Counted from the first letter of the stretch, positions 31,665-40,086 are shown. The stretch is DNA of 64,000 nucleotides from Streptomyces brasiliensis (GCF_014647875.1 NZ_BMQA01000006.1:124001-188000); one strand, 5' to 3'. The notes: a model not told the origin generated them from the sequence alone. Program-made: numbers and translations.

Positions 31665-33382
31665 GAGTTGCCCCGCTTCAGCCGGCGGGTGAGCAGCGGA
31701 GGTCCGACCGTGAGCGCGAGCAGCAGGACGCCGGCCACGGACATCAGCGCGATCCGCGAGCCGCTGCTGATGCTCCGCGAGGTGTTGACCGGTACGGCGA
31801 AGGCGTCCCCGCCGGTACCGCCGGATCCGTCTCCGTTCGCCCCGATGGCCTGCCCGGTGTCCGGGTCGATCGTGGTGCCGCCGGTGCCCGCGCCGCCGGA
31901 GGTGCCGCCGGAAGCGCCCGCCGTGCCCGACCCCGCGCCGCCGGAACCGGCACCGCCCCCGGACCCGCCGCTACCGGACCCTCCGCTACCGGCACCCCCG
32001 CCGGAGGCACCGCCCGAGTTACCACCGGAGCCACCGCCCGAACCGCCGCCGGATCCACCGCCGATGTTGGTCGCGGTCTTGGACCCGCCCGTGGCGGTCG
32101 AGCACTGGCTCGCGCCCTTCTTGTCACAGGCGGACGGGTAAGGGGCCGTCTTGGCCAGGGTGTTGGTGCCGTCGGTGGAGAAGGTCGGGTTGTTGCAGGA
32201 CTTGATGTTGATCTTCTCGATGTCGACACCGGGGACCTTGCGCACCTGGTTCAGACCGGCCTGGACGAGGTTGATGGGCAGCGGCGAGTAGCCGAGGCTG
32301 TCGACGTGCTGCTGGCCCTGGCACAGGAAGTAGTACGCGAAGGCGCCGAGGGTCTTCCCCTTCTCGGCGTTGAACTTCGACTCCAGCTTGGTCGGGATGA
32401 TCATGTAGCTGTAGCTGGAGAGCGGATAGGCGCGCGGATCGGAGTCGTTGTAGACGTCGTCGAGGATCTGCGTCAGATAGCTCGGCGAGGAGGCGTTCTC
32501 GTTGATCCGCGCCTTCAGCAAGGACACCGCCACGTTCTTGGCGGTCGGTTCGACGTAGTACCCGGCCTTGTTGAGGATCTTGGCGACCGGGAACCCGGTC
32601 GTGACGACGGCGTACGAGTACTCGACGTAGGTGATGGTGCCGACGTTGCCCGCCTCGGCGACGTAACCGGAGACGCCGTTCGAGCCGGCCTGGGAGACGA
32701 AGCCGCTGCCGGACACGACCGGGTAGTTGGAGGTCGCCCCGCAGGGGGTGTCGCGTCCGGCCTGGTGGCAGTAGTTGTCCCACAGCGAGGGGTACTGCTT
32801 GCTCATCCAGGTGGTGAACTGGGCGGTCGTACCGGAGCCGTCGGAGCGCACCACGGGCACGACCCGGCGGGCGGGCAGCGCGTTCGCGAGCGCGGGGTTG
32901 TCTGCCTTGATGGCGGGGTCGTTCCAGTACTTGATCTCCCCGGTGAACATCTTGGCGAGGACCTCGCCCGACAGGCGCAGGTTGGTCACCCGCTTGTTGC
33001 CGATGGTGAGGTTGTACATGAACGAGGTACCGCCGGCCACGATCGGCATGTAGGCGTACTTGCGGGACGGCGGCGAGTCGACGACGCCCGAGTCCTTGAT
33101 GCCGTACGGGATCTCGGAGACGGCGTAGTCCACGGTGCCGTTGCGGAACTGGTTACGGCCGTCCGACGAGCCCGTTCCGTCGAAGTGCACGTTCATGCCG
33201 TACTGCCCGACGTTGGCAGTCCACTGGTCGATCGCGTTCTTGCTCCACGTGGACCCTGCGCCCGAGATCGGCACGTACGTCGCGGCCGTGGCGGGTTCGG
33301 CGCCGAACAGGAGGGCGGCCAAGAGGAAGAGAGCGGTGAGGACTCTCAGACGTGCGAGAGGTGCCGGAGGCGATCCGGGCAT
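31661..33382 (-). CDS. Membrane-anchored PstS-type phosphate-binding protein
   Basis: A 573-residue protein. Residues 35-390 are a PstS fold with clear ligand loops: ISGAGSTWSKNAIDQW, FDGTGSSDGRNQF, AGGTSFMYNLTIG, LRLSGEVLAKMFTGEIKYWN and RSDGSGTTAQFTTWMSKQY. Unlike housekeeping PstS, it has no lipobox. It continues instead into a Gly/Ser-rich stalk (about 425-520) and a C-terminal membrane helix (about 545-565) with an RRLKRG tail, which tethers it to the outer face of the membrane. It sits directly downstream of pstA and is coupled by 4 nt to the 862-residue protein gene. Oxyanion (probably phosphate) binding is well supported by the motifs; specificity is not proven. Confidence 0.84.
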   Translation of the reverse strand: MPGSPPAPLARLRVLTALFLLAALLFGAEPATAATYVPISGAGSTWSKNAIDQWTANVGQYGMNVHFDGTGSSDGRNQFRNGTVDYAVSEIPYGIKDSGVVDSPPSRKYAYMPIVAGGTSFMYNLTIGNKRVTNLRLSGEVLAKMFTGEIKYWNDPAIKADNPALANALPARRVVPVVRSDGSGTTAQFTTWMSKQYPSLWDNYCHQAGRDTPCGATSNYPVVSGSGFVSQAGSNGVSGYVAEAGNVGTITYVEYSYAVVTTGFPVAKILNKAGYYVEPTAKNVAVSLLKARINENASSPSYLTQILDDVYNDSDPRAYPLSSYSYMIIPTKLESKFNAEKGKTLGAFAYYFLCQGQQHVDSLGYSPLPINLVQAGLNQVRKVPGVDIEKINIKSCNNPTFSTDGTNTLAKTAPYPSACDKKGASQCSTATGGSKTATNIGGGSGGGSGGGSGGNSGGASGGGAGSGGSGSGGSGGGAGSGGAGSGTAGASGGTSGGAGTGGTTIDPDTGQAIGANGDGSGGTGGDAFAVPVNTSRSISSGSRIALMSVAGVLLLALTVGPPLLTRRLKRGNS

Positions 33383-33439
33383 GACAGGTGACTCCTGGTC
33401 GGTGTGGTGGGGCGGGGCGGGGCGGGATGGTCGGAGCGG

Positions 33440-34666
33440 CTACTCGAGGCCTGGGGCGGCGACAGGGGCGGCGGACCTGAACTGAGCGCGCCTGCTCATG
33501 CGCGCGACGTCGCGCCGCGAGGCCTGCACGCGCCGGTGCCGCTGGTTGCGGGTCAGCTCGCCCGGGCCGCGGCCGCCGAGCACGCGGGCGAGCACGAACA
33601 GCAGCAGGACGAGCGCCATCAGCAGCGCGGCGGAGCCGAATCCCCGGGCGATGTAGGCAGGTTGGGGGGAGCGCACCAGATCGAAGGTGGCCAGCGGCAG
33701 CGAGAGCTGCGGACCGTTCGTCGGGTCGGCGTTCAGCCCGGTGTTGATCCCGGAGGTGAGCAGCACCGGTGAGGTCTCGCCGATGCCGCGGGCGGTGCCC
33801 AGGATCACGGCGGTGGTCAGGCCGGAGCGCGTGGTGGGCAGGATGACCGTCCACACCGTGCGCCACTTGCTCGCGCCGAGGGCGTACGACGCCTCGCGCA
33901 GCGAGCTCGGCACCAGCCGGATGACCACGTCGGAGGCGCGGATGACGATGGGCAGCATCATCACGCTGAGCGCCAGCGCGGCGGCGAAGCCGGACTTGTC
34001 GAGGCCGAGGAGGAGGATCGCGGTGGCGTAGATGAACAGGCCTGCCACGATGGACGGCAGCGCGGTCATCGCCTCGACGATCGTCCGGACGAAACGCGCG
34101 TAGCGTCCGGGCACTTCGTTGAGGAACACCGCGCACGAGAGCCCGAGCGGCACGGTGATGACCAGGGAGATGGAGATCTGCTCCAGGGTGCCGACGATCG
34201 CGTGCACCATGCCGCCCCGGGTGAGCGGCTGCAGCGGTCCGGTGGTCGCCATGTCCTGGGTGAAGAAGTTGAGGTGTACCAGGGAGGACTTGCCGCGCCA
34301 CAGCGTGAACACCACCACCATCACCAGTGCGGCCAGCAGCAGCACGCCGAGGCTCTGCCACAGGACGGCGGCGACCTTGTCCCGTACGGCCACGCTGTTC
34401 TCGTCGAAGGAGACCAGCACGGCGTACAGGCCGACGAAGAGCAGGTACGCCACGACGACGAAGCCCAGGATCGAGTCGAACGGCGCGATCCAGACGAACA
34501 GCAGCGCGGTCAGCGAGAGCCCACCGAGGGCAGCGCCCAGCAGAGCCAGCACGTCGGAGGTGTGCACGGACGAGGTGTTGCGGCGGACCTCGGGCGAGTC
34601 GTCCCGGTCCTCGAGGGCGGGCCGTACGGTCCGTCCGGCCGGCTCCTTCAGGAGGTCGGTGGTCAT
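33440..34666 (-). CDS. pstA: Phosphate-type ABC transporter permease (PstA family)
   Basis: A 408-residue membrane protein with about eight hydrophobic segments: two or three extra N-terminal ones (about 38-60, 65-90, 105-130), then the six-helix BPD_transp_1 core. The EAA-type coupling region (LREASYALGASKWRTVWTVI) and the signature ARGIGETSPVLLTSG identify PstA rather than PstC. The C-terminus adds about 50 basic residues (RRVQASRRDVARMSRRAQ), longer than usual. It starts 2 nt after the pstC stop. It would pair with PstC and receive ATP power from the distant PstB-like ATPase at 20192-21037. Confidence 0.9.
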   Translation of the reverse strand: MTTDLLKEPAGRTVRPALEDRDDSPEVRRNTSSVHTSDVLALLGAALGGLSLTALLFVWIAPFDSILGFVVVAYLLFVGLYAVLVSFDENSVAVRDKVAAVLWQSLGVLLLAALVMVVVFTLWRGKSSLVHLNFFTQDMATTGPLQPLTRGGMVHAIVGTLEQISISLVITVPLGLSCAVFLNEVPGRYARFVRTIVEAMTALPSIVAGLFIYATAILLLGLDKSGFAAALALSVMMLPIVIRASDVVIRLVPSSLREASYALGASKWRTVWTVILPTTRSGLTTAVILGTARGIGETSPVLLTSGINTGLNADPTNGPQLSLPLATFDLVRSPQPAYIARGFGSAALLMALVLLLFVLARVLGGRGPGELTRNQRHRRVQASRRDVARMSRRAQFRSAAPVAAPGLE

Positions 34667-34668
34667 GC

Positions 34669-35706
34669 TCAGGCCTCCGTTCCGGCACCCGACCGGCCGC
34701 GGGCGGCGATCGAGGACGCGATGAAGTTCACGACGAGGGTCATGAGGAAGAGCGCGAGGCCGGCGGCCATCAGGGCCGACATGCCGAAGTCGCTCGCGGA
34801 GCCGTAGCGCAGCGCGATCAGCGACGAGACGGAGTTGGTCCCGTTCTGCAGGATGTGCGGCTGCACGGAGAAGACCGGCGAGATGATCATGTAGACGGCG
34901 ATCGTCTCGCCCAGCGCGCGGCCGAGGCCCAGCATGGTGCCGCCGATCACGCCGCCACGGCCGTACGGCAGCACGACCGCCCGGATCATGCCCCAGCGGG
35001 TCGAGCCCAGCGCCAGCGCGCCCTCGCGCTCACCGGCCGGCGCCTGCGAGAAGGTCTCCCGCATCACCGAGCAGGCGATGGGCGTGACCATCAGCGCGAC
35101 GACGATGCCGGCGATGAAGGTGGACGACGTGTAGGCGGTGTCGGCCTGCAGCGGGTCGTGCGGGTCGGCCCCGTCGACCTTGAAGAGCGGGATCCAGGAG
35201 AAGTACGTGGAGATCCAGCGGGAGAGCCCGACGACGTGCCCCTGGAGGAAGAAGGCGCCCCACAGTCCGAACACCACGCTCGGCACGGCCGCCATCAGGT
35301 CGACAAGGCTGATCAGGGTCCGCTTCAGCCTGCGCGGCGCGTACTCCGAGATGTACAGCGCGGTGCCCAGCGCCAGCGGCAGGGCCAGGATGATCGCCGT
35401 CACGCCGATGAGCACGGTGCCGGTGAGGACGGCCGCGATGCCGAAGTGATGGGAGTCCGGCTCCCACGCGGAGGTGGTCAGGAACCTGAACTTCGCCACG
35501 CCGAGCGCCTGCGCCGCGCGGTAGGTGAGGAAGACACCGACCAGCAGCATGATCGCCAGGACGACGGCGCCGCTGCCACCGAGCACGGCGCGGAAGACGC
35601 GGTCGACGGGTTCGACACGACCGCGCGGCGCACGCCTCGTCCCGTCGTCGCCGAAGTCCGGCTCCGGCGCGGAGGGTTGCCCGAGTCCGGGCGCGACCAC
35701 GCTCAT
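34669..35706 (-). CDS. pstC: Phosphate-type ABC transporter permease (PstC family)
   Basis: A 345-residue membrane protein of the PstC type. The BPD_transp_1 core contains LPLALGTALYISEYAPRRLK, LMAAVPSVVFGLWGAFFLQ and the EAA-like loop EREGALALGSTRWGMIRAVV, followed by GLGRALGETIAVYMI, the PstC counterpart of the GETSP motif in PstA. Six or seven transmembrane segments are visible. Its ATG at 35706 overlaps the stop of the upstream YegP-like gene by 4 nt (ATGA), and pstA follows after 2 nt. PstC and PstA form the inner-membrane channel for an oxyanion, normally orthophosphate. Confidence 0.9.
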   Translation of the reverse strand: MSVVAPGLGQPSAPEPDFGDDGTRRAPRGRVEPVDRVFRAVLGGSGAVVLAIMLLVGVFLTYRAAQALGVAKFRFLTTSAWEPDSHHFGIAAVLTGTVLIGVTAIILALPLALGTALYISEYAPRRLKRTLISLVDLMAAVPSVVFGLWGAFFLQGHVVGLSRWISTYFSWIPLFKVDGADPHDPLQADTAYTSSTFIAGIVVALMVTPIACSVMRETFSQAPAGEREGALALGSTRWGMIRAVVLPYGRGGVIGGTMLGLGRALGETIAVYMIISPVFSVQPHILQNGTNSVSSLIALRYGSASDFGMSALMAAGLALFLMTLVVNFIASSIAARGRSGAGTEA

Positions 35707-36311
35707 CGGGCACCGGTCCCAGCGTGATCACGGGCACCGCCGACGCCGTCGCCGTCGGCGGGAGCAGGGCGTCCGGCGAGGTCCGGCCGGCTCTTGGGAG
35801 GACCGGGCGGTATGGAGCGGGAGGCGATGCCGGGGGCTGGGCGAGAAGCGGGACCGGGCTGGGGCCGAGCCGCAAGTCCGGGCTCGGGGCGGTCGGCCGC
35901 CCGCCCGGTGCCGTGCGGTCGCGTCCCGCCCGCCTCGCGCGGCCTGGCGGGCGTCGGCTCGGCCAGGTCGGCCACCGGGACCGCGTTCAGGAACTGCCCG
36001 AGGTTGTACTGGCAGTCGCGCTGGCGCTGGTACGGCCGCCCGGCGACCGCTGCGGCGCGGCCGTCTATCTCCAGGCGCCAACTCCAGCCGCCGGCGGACT
36101 CCGTCGTGCTCAGCAGCGCCTTGGCGTCGGCTATTCGCTCACGCAGCCGCAGCACCGCGGCCCGGCACTCGGCGAACCCGTCGAACGACTCGGCGCTACG
36201 ACCGAGTTCACGGTGGTTGGACCCGACGAGCCGCCAGCCGACCGCCTGTTCTCCCCTCCCGGGTCTCTGTCCCGCTCCCCGCACTACGTACAGGAATCGT
36301 GAAGGAACCAT
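35703..36311 (-). CDS. YegP/DUF1508-like cytosolic protein leading the pst-type cluster
   Basis: A 202-residue protein with no membrane segment. Its first 125 residues hold two related units (WRLVGSNHRELGRSAESF, then SWRLEIDGRAAAVAGRPYQ with RDCQYNLGQFLNAVP) that resemble the paired repeats of YegP/DUF1508 proteins. The last 75 residues are Pro/Arg-rich and disordered. The start at 36311 was chosen because the repeats begin soon after; the frame is open to 36515 but without a good start. The stop overlaps pstC by 4 nt, so it is the promoter-proximal gene of the cluster. The function is unknown. A PHO-box-like direct repeat lies about 125-145 nt upstream. Confidence 0.62.
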   Translation of the reverse strand: MVPSRFLYVVRGAGQRPGRGEQAVGWRLVGSNHRELGRSAESFDGFAECRAAVLRLRERIADAKALLSTTESAGGWSWRLEIDGRAAAVAGRPYQRQRDCQYNLGQFLNAVPVADLAEPTPARPREAGGTRPHGTGRAADRPEPGLAARPQPGPASRPAPGIASRSIPPGPPKSRPDLAGRPAPADGDGVGGARDHAGTGAR

Positions 36312-36433
36312 GGAGACCACCCCCCTCTTCCCACTCAGGCCACGGCCACTTTTCGCCGCTGCGGCGGAGAATCGCCCGAAGCGCACTGAGAGTCGCGGAC
36401 CTGTGTGCGGGTTGTATCCAAGATTGAGTAAAG

Positions 36434-36455
36434 GACGAACGGACGGCGAATGAAC
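36434..36455 (-). promoter_or_regulatory. Putative PHO box and promoter of the pst-type cluster
   Basis: Read on the minus strand, GTTCATTCGCC (36455-36445) fits the PhoP direct-repeat unit GTTCAYYYRSS. It is followed by a weaker unit GTCCGTTCGTC (36444-36434). A GGATACAA -10-like sequence lies at 36412-36419. The first unit is good, the second degenerate, so this is a candidate only. It agrees with the Pst content of the downstream genes. Confidence 0.42.
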
Positions 36456-36501
36456 GGGAGACTCTGCCCCACCGGCCGCCGCAACGGCCCGCCGGACACG
36501 G

Positions 36502-36526
36502 AAAAGCCCCTCCACGAGGGAGGGGC
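36502..36526 (-). terminator. Rho-independent terminator
   Basis: GCCCCTCC pairs with GGAGGGGC (8-bp stem, loop of 5), followed on the minus strand by TTTT. It lies 20 nt beyond the stop of the NAD(P)H-binding gene at 36546 and insulates it from the pst-type cluster. Confidence 0.85.
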
Positions 36527-36545
36527 CGACAGGTGGACGTACCCG

Positions 36546-37181
36546 CTAGTAGGCGATGGAGATGTGCGCTCGGGGATGCGCGTCGCGCTCGATCTCGTCG
36601 ACGACGGCGAGCGCGAAGTCGGCGCCGGAGATCTCCGACCTGCCCTGTTCGTCGAAGAGGGCGACCTCCCCGCCGACGCGGTACGTCCCCGTCCGCTCAC
36701 CGGCGGCCCAGGAGCCGTAGCCGCCCGCCGGCGAGACCAGGGTCCAGTCGAGCGTGTCCGGCGCGGAGCCGGTGAGCCATTCCCGGACCGCCTCCATGTC
36801 GCGCACCTCGGAGCGGAACCGCTCCGGGACGTCCCCTTCGGCGTATCGGGGCCCGTCCGGCGCGCTGCGCAGCGACGAGAACCCGCCGATCACGATCAGC
36901 CGGGCCCGCGCGGCGGCCGAGGCACCGGCGAGGTCCCGGTAGAGGCCGGGCAGCCGGCCGACCAGGTCGCCGCGCGGTGACAGCGCCGCGACCACCGCGT
37001 CCTGGCCGGGGATCAGCTTCGCGGCGTCCTCCGCCGAACCGTGCGTGTAGGTCACCCCGTCGACCGGGGCCGCGGGGGCCGACCGTGAGTACGACGTCAC
37101 CTCATGGCCCCGTGCGACGGCCTCGGCGGCGACGTTGGCCCCGGTGTAACCGGTACCCCCGATGATCAGGATCTTGCTCAC
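36546..37181 (-). CDS. NAD(P)H-binding SDR-like oxidoreductase
   Basis: A 211-residue Rossmann protein of the atypical SDR (NAD(P)-dependent epimerase-like) group. It starts MSKILIIGGTGYTGANVAAE with the TGxxGxxG dinucleotide motif, has AVVAALSPRGDLVGRLPGLY around the active-site region and LDWTLVSPAGGYGSWAAGER near the C-terminus. No classical YxxxK catalytic pair is evident, so it may bind the cofactor for sensing or reduce quinone-like substrates. The start is the GTG at 37181 with GGGGGAG upstream. It lies 23 nt downstream of the LLM flavin oxidoreductase gene in the same direction, probably a two-gene operon of redox enzymes. Confidence 0.82.
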   Translation of the reverse strand: MSKILIIGGTGYTGANVAAEAVARGHEVTSYSRSAPAAPVDGVTYTHGSAEDAAKLIPGQDAVVAALSPRGDLVGRLPGLYRDLAGASAAARARLIVIGGFSSLRSAPDGPRYAEGDVPERFRSEVRDMEAVREWLTGSAPDTLDWTLVSPAGGYGSWAAGERTGTYRVGGEVALFDEQGRSEISGADFALAVVDEIERDAHPRAHISIAY

Positions 37182-37204
37182 GGCGGCTCCCCCGCGGGTG
37201 ACGG

Positions 37205-38227
37205 TCAACGCCAGCCGAGCGCCGGCGCGACGTGGGTGAGGATGTTCTCCAGGACATGACTGTTGTAGTCCACGCCCAGCTGGTTGGGCACGGTCAGCAG
37301 CAGCGTGTCGGCCTCGGCGATCGCCTCGTCCTCGGCCAGCTGCTTGACCAGGACGTCGGGCTCGGCGGCGTACGTACGGCCGAAGATCGCCCGCGTCGAG
37401 GCGTCGATGTAGCCGACGTGGTCGCTGCTGTCGCCCTCGCGGCCGAAGTAGGCGCGGTCCCGGTCGTCGGTGAGCGCGAAGATGCTGCGGGACACGGACA
37501 CGCGCGGCTCGCGCTCCCAGCCCGCCTCGGCCCAGGCCTCGCGGAAGGCCCGGATCTGCGCCGCCTGCTGCACATGGAAGGGTGCCCCGCCCTCGTCGTC
37601 CTTGAGGGTCGAGCTCATCAGGTTCATGCCGAGCTTGGCCGCCCAGGTCGCGGTGCCGTTGGAGCCCGCGCCCCACCAGATCCGCTCCCGCAGCCCCTCG
37701 GAGTACGGCTCGATGCGCAGCGGCCCCGGCGGGTTGGCGAACATGGGTCGCGGATTGGGCTCGGCGAAGCCCTTGCCCTGGAGCACGGTCAGCAGCACCT
37801 CGGTGTGCTTGCGCGCCATGTCGGCGTCGGTGTCGCCCTCGCTCGGCGCGTATCCGAAGTACCGCCACCCGTCGATGACCTGCTCCGGTGACCCACGGCT
37901 GATGCCGAGCTGGAGCCTGCCGCCGGAGATGAGGTCCGCGGCGCCCGCGTCCTCGGCCATGTACATGGGGTTCTCGTAGCGCATGTCGATCACGCCGGTG
38001 CCGATCTCGATGCGCGAGGTCCTGGCACCGATCGCGGAGAGCAGCGGGAACGGCGAGCCCAGCTGCCGGGCGAAGTGATGAACACGGAAGTAGGCCCCGT
38101 CGGCACCGAGTTCCTCGGCGGCCACGGCGAGGTCGATGGACTGCAGCAGGGTGTCCGAGGCGCTCCGTGTCTGCGAGTGCGGGGTGTCGGACCAGTGGCC
38201 GAAGGAGAGGAATCCGATGCGTTTCAT
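37205..38227 (-). CDS. LLM class flavin-dependent oxidoreductase
   Basis: A 340-residue luciferase-like TIM-barrel protein. It opens KRIGFLSFGHWSDTPHSQ and contains YFRVHHFARQLGSPFPLL, RIEIGTGVIDMRYENPMYMA, RLQLGISRGSPEQVIDGWRY and RIWWGAGSNGTATWAAKLGM, which are flavin- and F420-binding signatures of the bacterial luciferase family. No substrate can be deduced. I chose the ATG at 38227 because the family sequence begins there. The in-frame ATG at 38266 falls inside a promoter/operator-like AT-rich segment and is less likely. The downstream SDR-like gene follows closely. Confidence 0.88.
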   Translation of the reverse strand: MKRIGFLSFGHWSDTPHSQTRSASDTLLQSIDLAVAAEELGADGAYFRVHHFARQLGSPFPLLSAIGARTSRIEIGTGVIDMRYENPMYMAEDAGAADLISGGRLQLGISRGSPEQVIDGWRYFGYAPSEGDTDADMARKHTEVLLTVLQGKGFAEPNPRPMFANPPGPLRIEPYSEGLRERIWWGAGSNGTATWAAKLGMNLMSSTLKDDEGGAPFHVQQAAQIRAFREAWAEAGWEREPRVSVSRSIFALTDDRDRAYFGREGDSSDHVGYIDASTRAIFGRTYAAEPDVLVKQLAEDEAIAEADTLLLTVPNQLGVDYNSHVLENILTHVAPALGWR

Positions 38228-38251
38228 GTGAGGCTGAACAGCGCACGAAAC

Positions 38252-38269
38252 TAATTGATTCCTCAACTA
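38252..38269. promoter_or_regulatory. AT-rich dyad, possible MarR/HxlR-type operator
   Basis: On the minus strand, TAGTTGAGGAATCAATTA contains the perfect half-sites TTGA and TCAA around GGAA, with one mismatch in the outer arms. It lies just upstream of the LLM oxidoreductase start and is clearly less GC-rich than its surroundings. Redox-responsive repressors often use such sites; no matching regulator gene is adjacent. Confidence 0.4.
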
Positions 38270-38331
38270 CCAGGGTGGTGCCGTCGTCGATCCTCGTGAT
38301 GAGGTGGTTCGCGGTCTCTGCAGGCCGTCGT

Positions 38332-38853
38332 TCAGGCTGCCCGGTGATGGTGCAGGACTGTCACCTTCGTGTTCTGCACCGCGAGTTCGTCGCGCTCCTG
38401 GGTGGGAGTGAGGCGGATGCCGATGTGGTAGTTCTGCACAAGCATCCAGCCGAGGAAGCCGGCAGCAAGCGTGCAGGCCAAGCCGGCCGCAGCGAGCGCG
38501 AGGCCGAGCGTGGCTCCGGTGGCGGGGCCGTTCCAGTGGGTGACGTACACCCCCAGGGCGATCGCGAACAGCACGAGGGCGATGACGTTGAGGCCGGCGT
38601 GGCCCAGGCCGACGGTCTTGGCGGCCGAGCCGCGCGGGATACCGAAGGCCCAGTCGACGAATCCGGGGAGGGCGGCGACCAGTGCACTGCCGACACCGAC
38701 GACATTCAGGGCGATGGCCAGGTTGAGCCAGAACTGATGGCCGTTGGCCGCGTAGACGGCGAAGCCGATGAGGGTGCCGGTGTAGCAGGCGACCGGGAAG
38801 CCGACGAGCATGGGGTGGATCGGATGACCAGCGACTGTGACTTTGCTGTACAT
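38332..38853 (-). CDS. DUF2231 membrane protein
   Basis: A 173-residue membrane protein beginning MYSKVTVAGHPIHPMLVGFP; the HPIHPMLVGFP motif is the hallmark of DUF2231. Four membrane segments are visible (about 13-32, 42-62, 82-102 and 112-135), followed by a cytosolic tail (LTPTQERDELAVQNTK) ending in a His-rich HHHRAA. Family members bind or sit beside haem and redox proteins in some bacteria, but none has an established role in Streptomyces. The start at 38853 has a strong GGGAGG ribosome-binding site. No co-directional partner is close enough to suggest an operon. Confidence 0.82.
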   Translation of the reverse strand: MYSKVTVAGHPIHPMLVGFPVACYTGTLIGFAVYAANGHQFWLNLAIALNVVGVGSALVAALPGFVDWAFGIPRGSAAKTVGLGHAGLNVIALVLFAIALGVYVTHWNGPATGATLGLALAAAGLACTLAAGFLGWMLVQNYHIGIRLTPTQERDELAVQNTKVTVLHHHRAA

Positions 38854-39145
38854 GACACCTCCCGGACGGAAGGCCGGAGCGTGCACGTGACTCGTCTTTG
38901 CTCCTCCAGCGTCTCTCCGTCGGCCACGCCCGCCAACTGGGGCACCTGGGTCACGGGAGTCCCGGCATCATGTGGCGGTCGGTGCGTCTGACCAGCGGAC
39001 GGTGTCGGCGGCGCCGTCCTCGGCGGCGGGACGGTGGAAGCACCGGCATCCGGGCCGACCGCAGCACGATCACCGATGCGGACGTACCGCTCGACCGGCT
39101 CATCACCGGATGACCCGTCCGCGCGGTGCCGGCCGGCGGCAGCGA

Positions 39146-39940
39146 TCAGGAACGCGGGCCCTTTCGCTCAGGACGCGCAGGCAGCCCAGCGACCTGAGCG
39201 CCCCGGCGCAGCACATCCCGGAGCATCGCGGGTGTCAGAGTGCGGGTGGACATGTTGCGCCGGCTGGGGTGGTAGCCGCCGATCAGATACACCTCCCGTT
39301 CGCCGCCGGCATCGCGGACCCGTACCTCGGCGCCGTGCCCGAAGGCCGGGCGCGGGCGGGGCACCTGCCAGCCCGCGTCGGCCAGCACGGGCAGCAGCGC
39401 CTGCCAGGCGAAGGCTCCGAGGACCACGATCGCCCGCAGCGTCGGGCGCAGGAGTTCCAGCTCCTGGGCGAGCCAGGGACGGCAGGTGTCGCGTTCGGTG
39501 GTGGTGGGCCGGTTGCCGGGCGGTGCGCAGTGCACCGGCACGGTGATGCGTACGGCGTACAGTTCCATCCCGTCGTCCCGGTGTGCGGCGGTCGGCTGGG
39601 ACGCCAGAGCGATGTCGTACAGAGCGGCGTAGAGTGCGTCGCCGGACGGGTCGCCGGTGAAAATGCGCCCGGTGCGGTTGCCGCCGTGCGCGGCCGGAGC
39701 CAGACCGATGATCGCCAGTTTTGCATCCGGCGGACCGAAGCCGGGCACAGGCCTGGCCCAGTACTCCCACTCCCTGAATGCACCGCGTTTGACGCGTGCG
39801 ATCTCCTCCCGCCAGGCCACCAGCCGCGGGCAGGCCCGGCATGTGGCCACCGCCGCGTCCAGATCGCGGACCGTGCGCGTCCGAGGAGCCGTCACCGCGG
39901 GGAAGTCGTGTGCCTCGGTCACCGGGTGGCCACCTCTCAT
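39146..39940 (-). CDS. Uracil-DNA glycosylase, family 5 (UDGb type)
   Basis: A protein of about 264 residues. The UDG motif A is GLAPAAHGGNRTGRIFTGD and motif B is HPSRRNMSTR, as in family 5 enzymes. These remove uracil and, in some members, hypoxanthine or xanthine from DNA with a motif A lacking the polar catalytic residue of other families. Cys residues in CRACPRL, VHCAPPG and DTCRPWL match the 4Fe-4S cluster ligands. The start ATG at 39940 is preceded by GAGGAGG, 5 nt away; a GTG two codons upstream is less well placed. It acts in base-excision repair of deaminated cytosine, relevant in a very GC-rich genome. Confidence 0.9.
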   Translation of the reverse strand: MRGGHPVTEAHDFPAVTAPRTRTVRDLDAAVATCRACPRLVAWREEIARVKRGAFREWEYWARPVPGFGPPDAKLAIIGLAPAAHGGNRTGRIFTGDPSGDALYAALYDIALASQPTAAHRDDGMELYAVRITVPVHCAPPGNRPTTTERDTCRPWLAQELELLRPTLRAIVVLGAFAWQALLPVLADAGWQVPRPRPAFGHGAEVRVRDAGGEREVYLIGGYHPSRRNMSTRTLTPAMLRDVLRRGAQVAGLPARPERKGPRS

Positions 39941-40086
39941 TCCCACCTCCTCGTTCTCTTCGCCTCCCTGGAGGGGACGCGACCGTGCGACAAGGCGCAG
40001 TCCGCTCCACCGGCCGAGTCGACGGTCATCGATAAAATGGACACATCGGACAAGCCCGTCGTGCGACCGATATGGAGGGCGCTGTC

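Noticed and set aside
31900..32070. Tandem repeat array in the anchored PstS-like gene
   Set aside because: It encodes the Gly/Ser stalk; degenerate coding repeats, not an independent element or CRISPR.
38854..39145. Short frame ending ADVPLDRLITG at 39113
   Set aside because: The last 20 residues look protein-like, but there is no start, ribosome-binding site or recognisable family; at most a decayed remnant.
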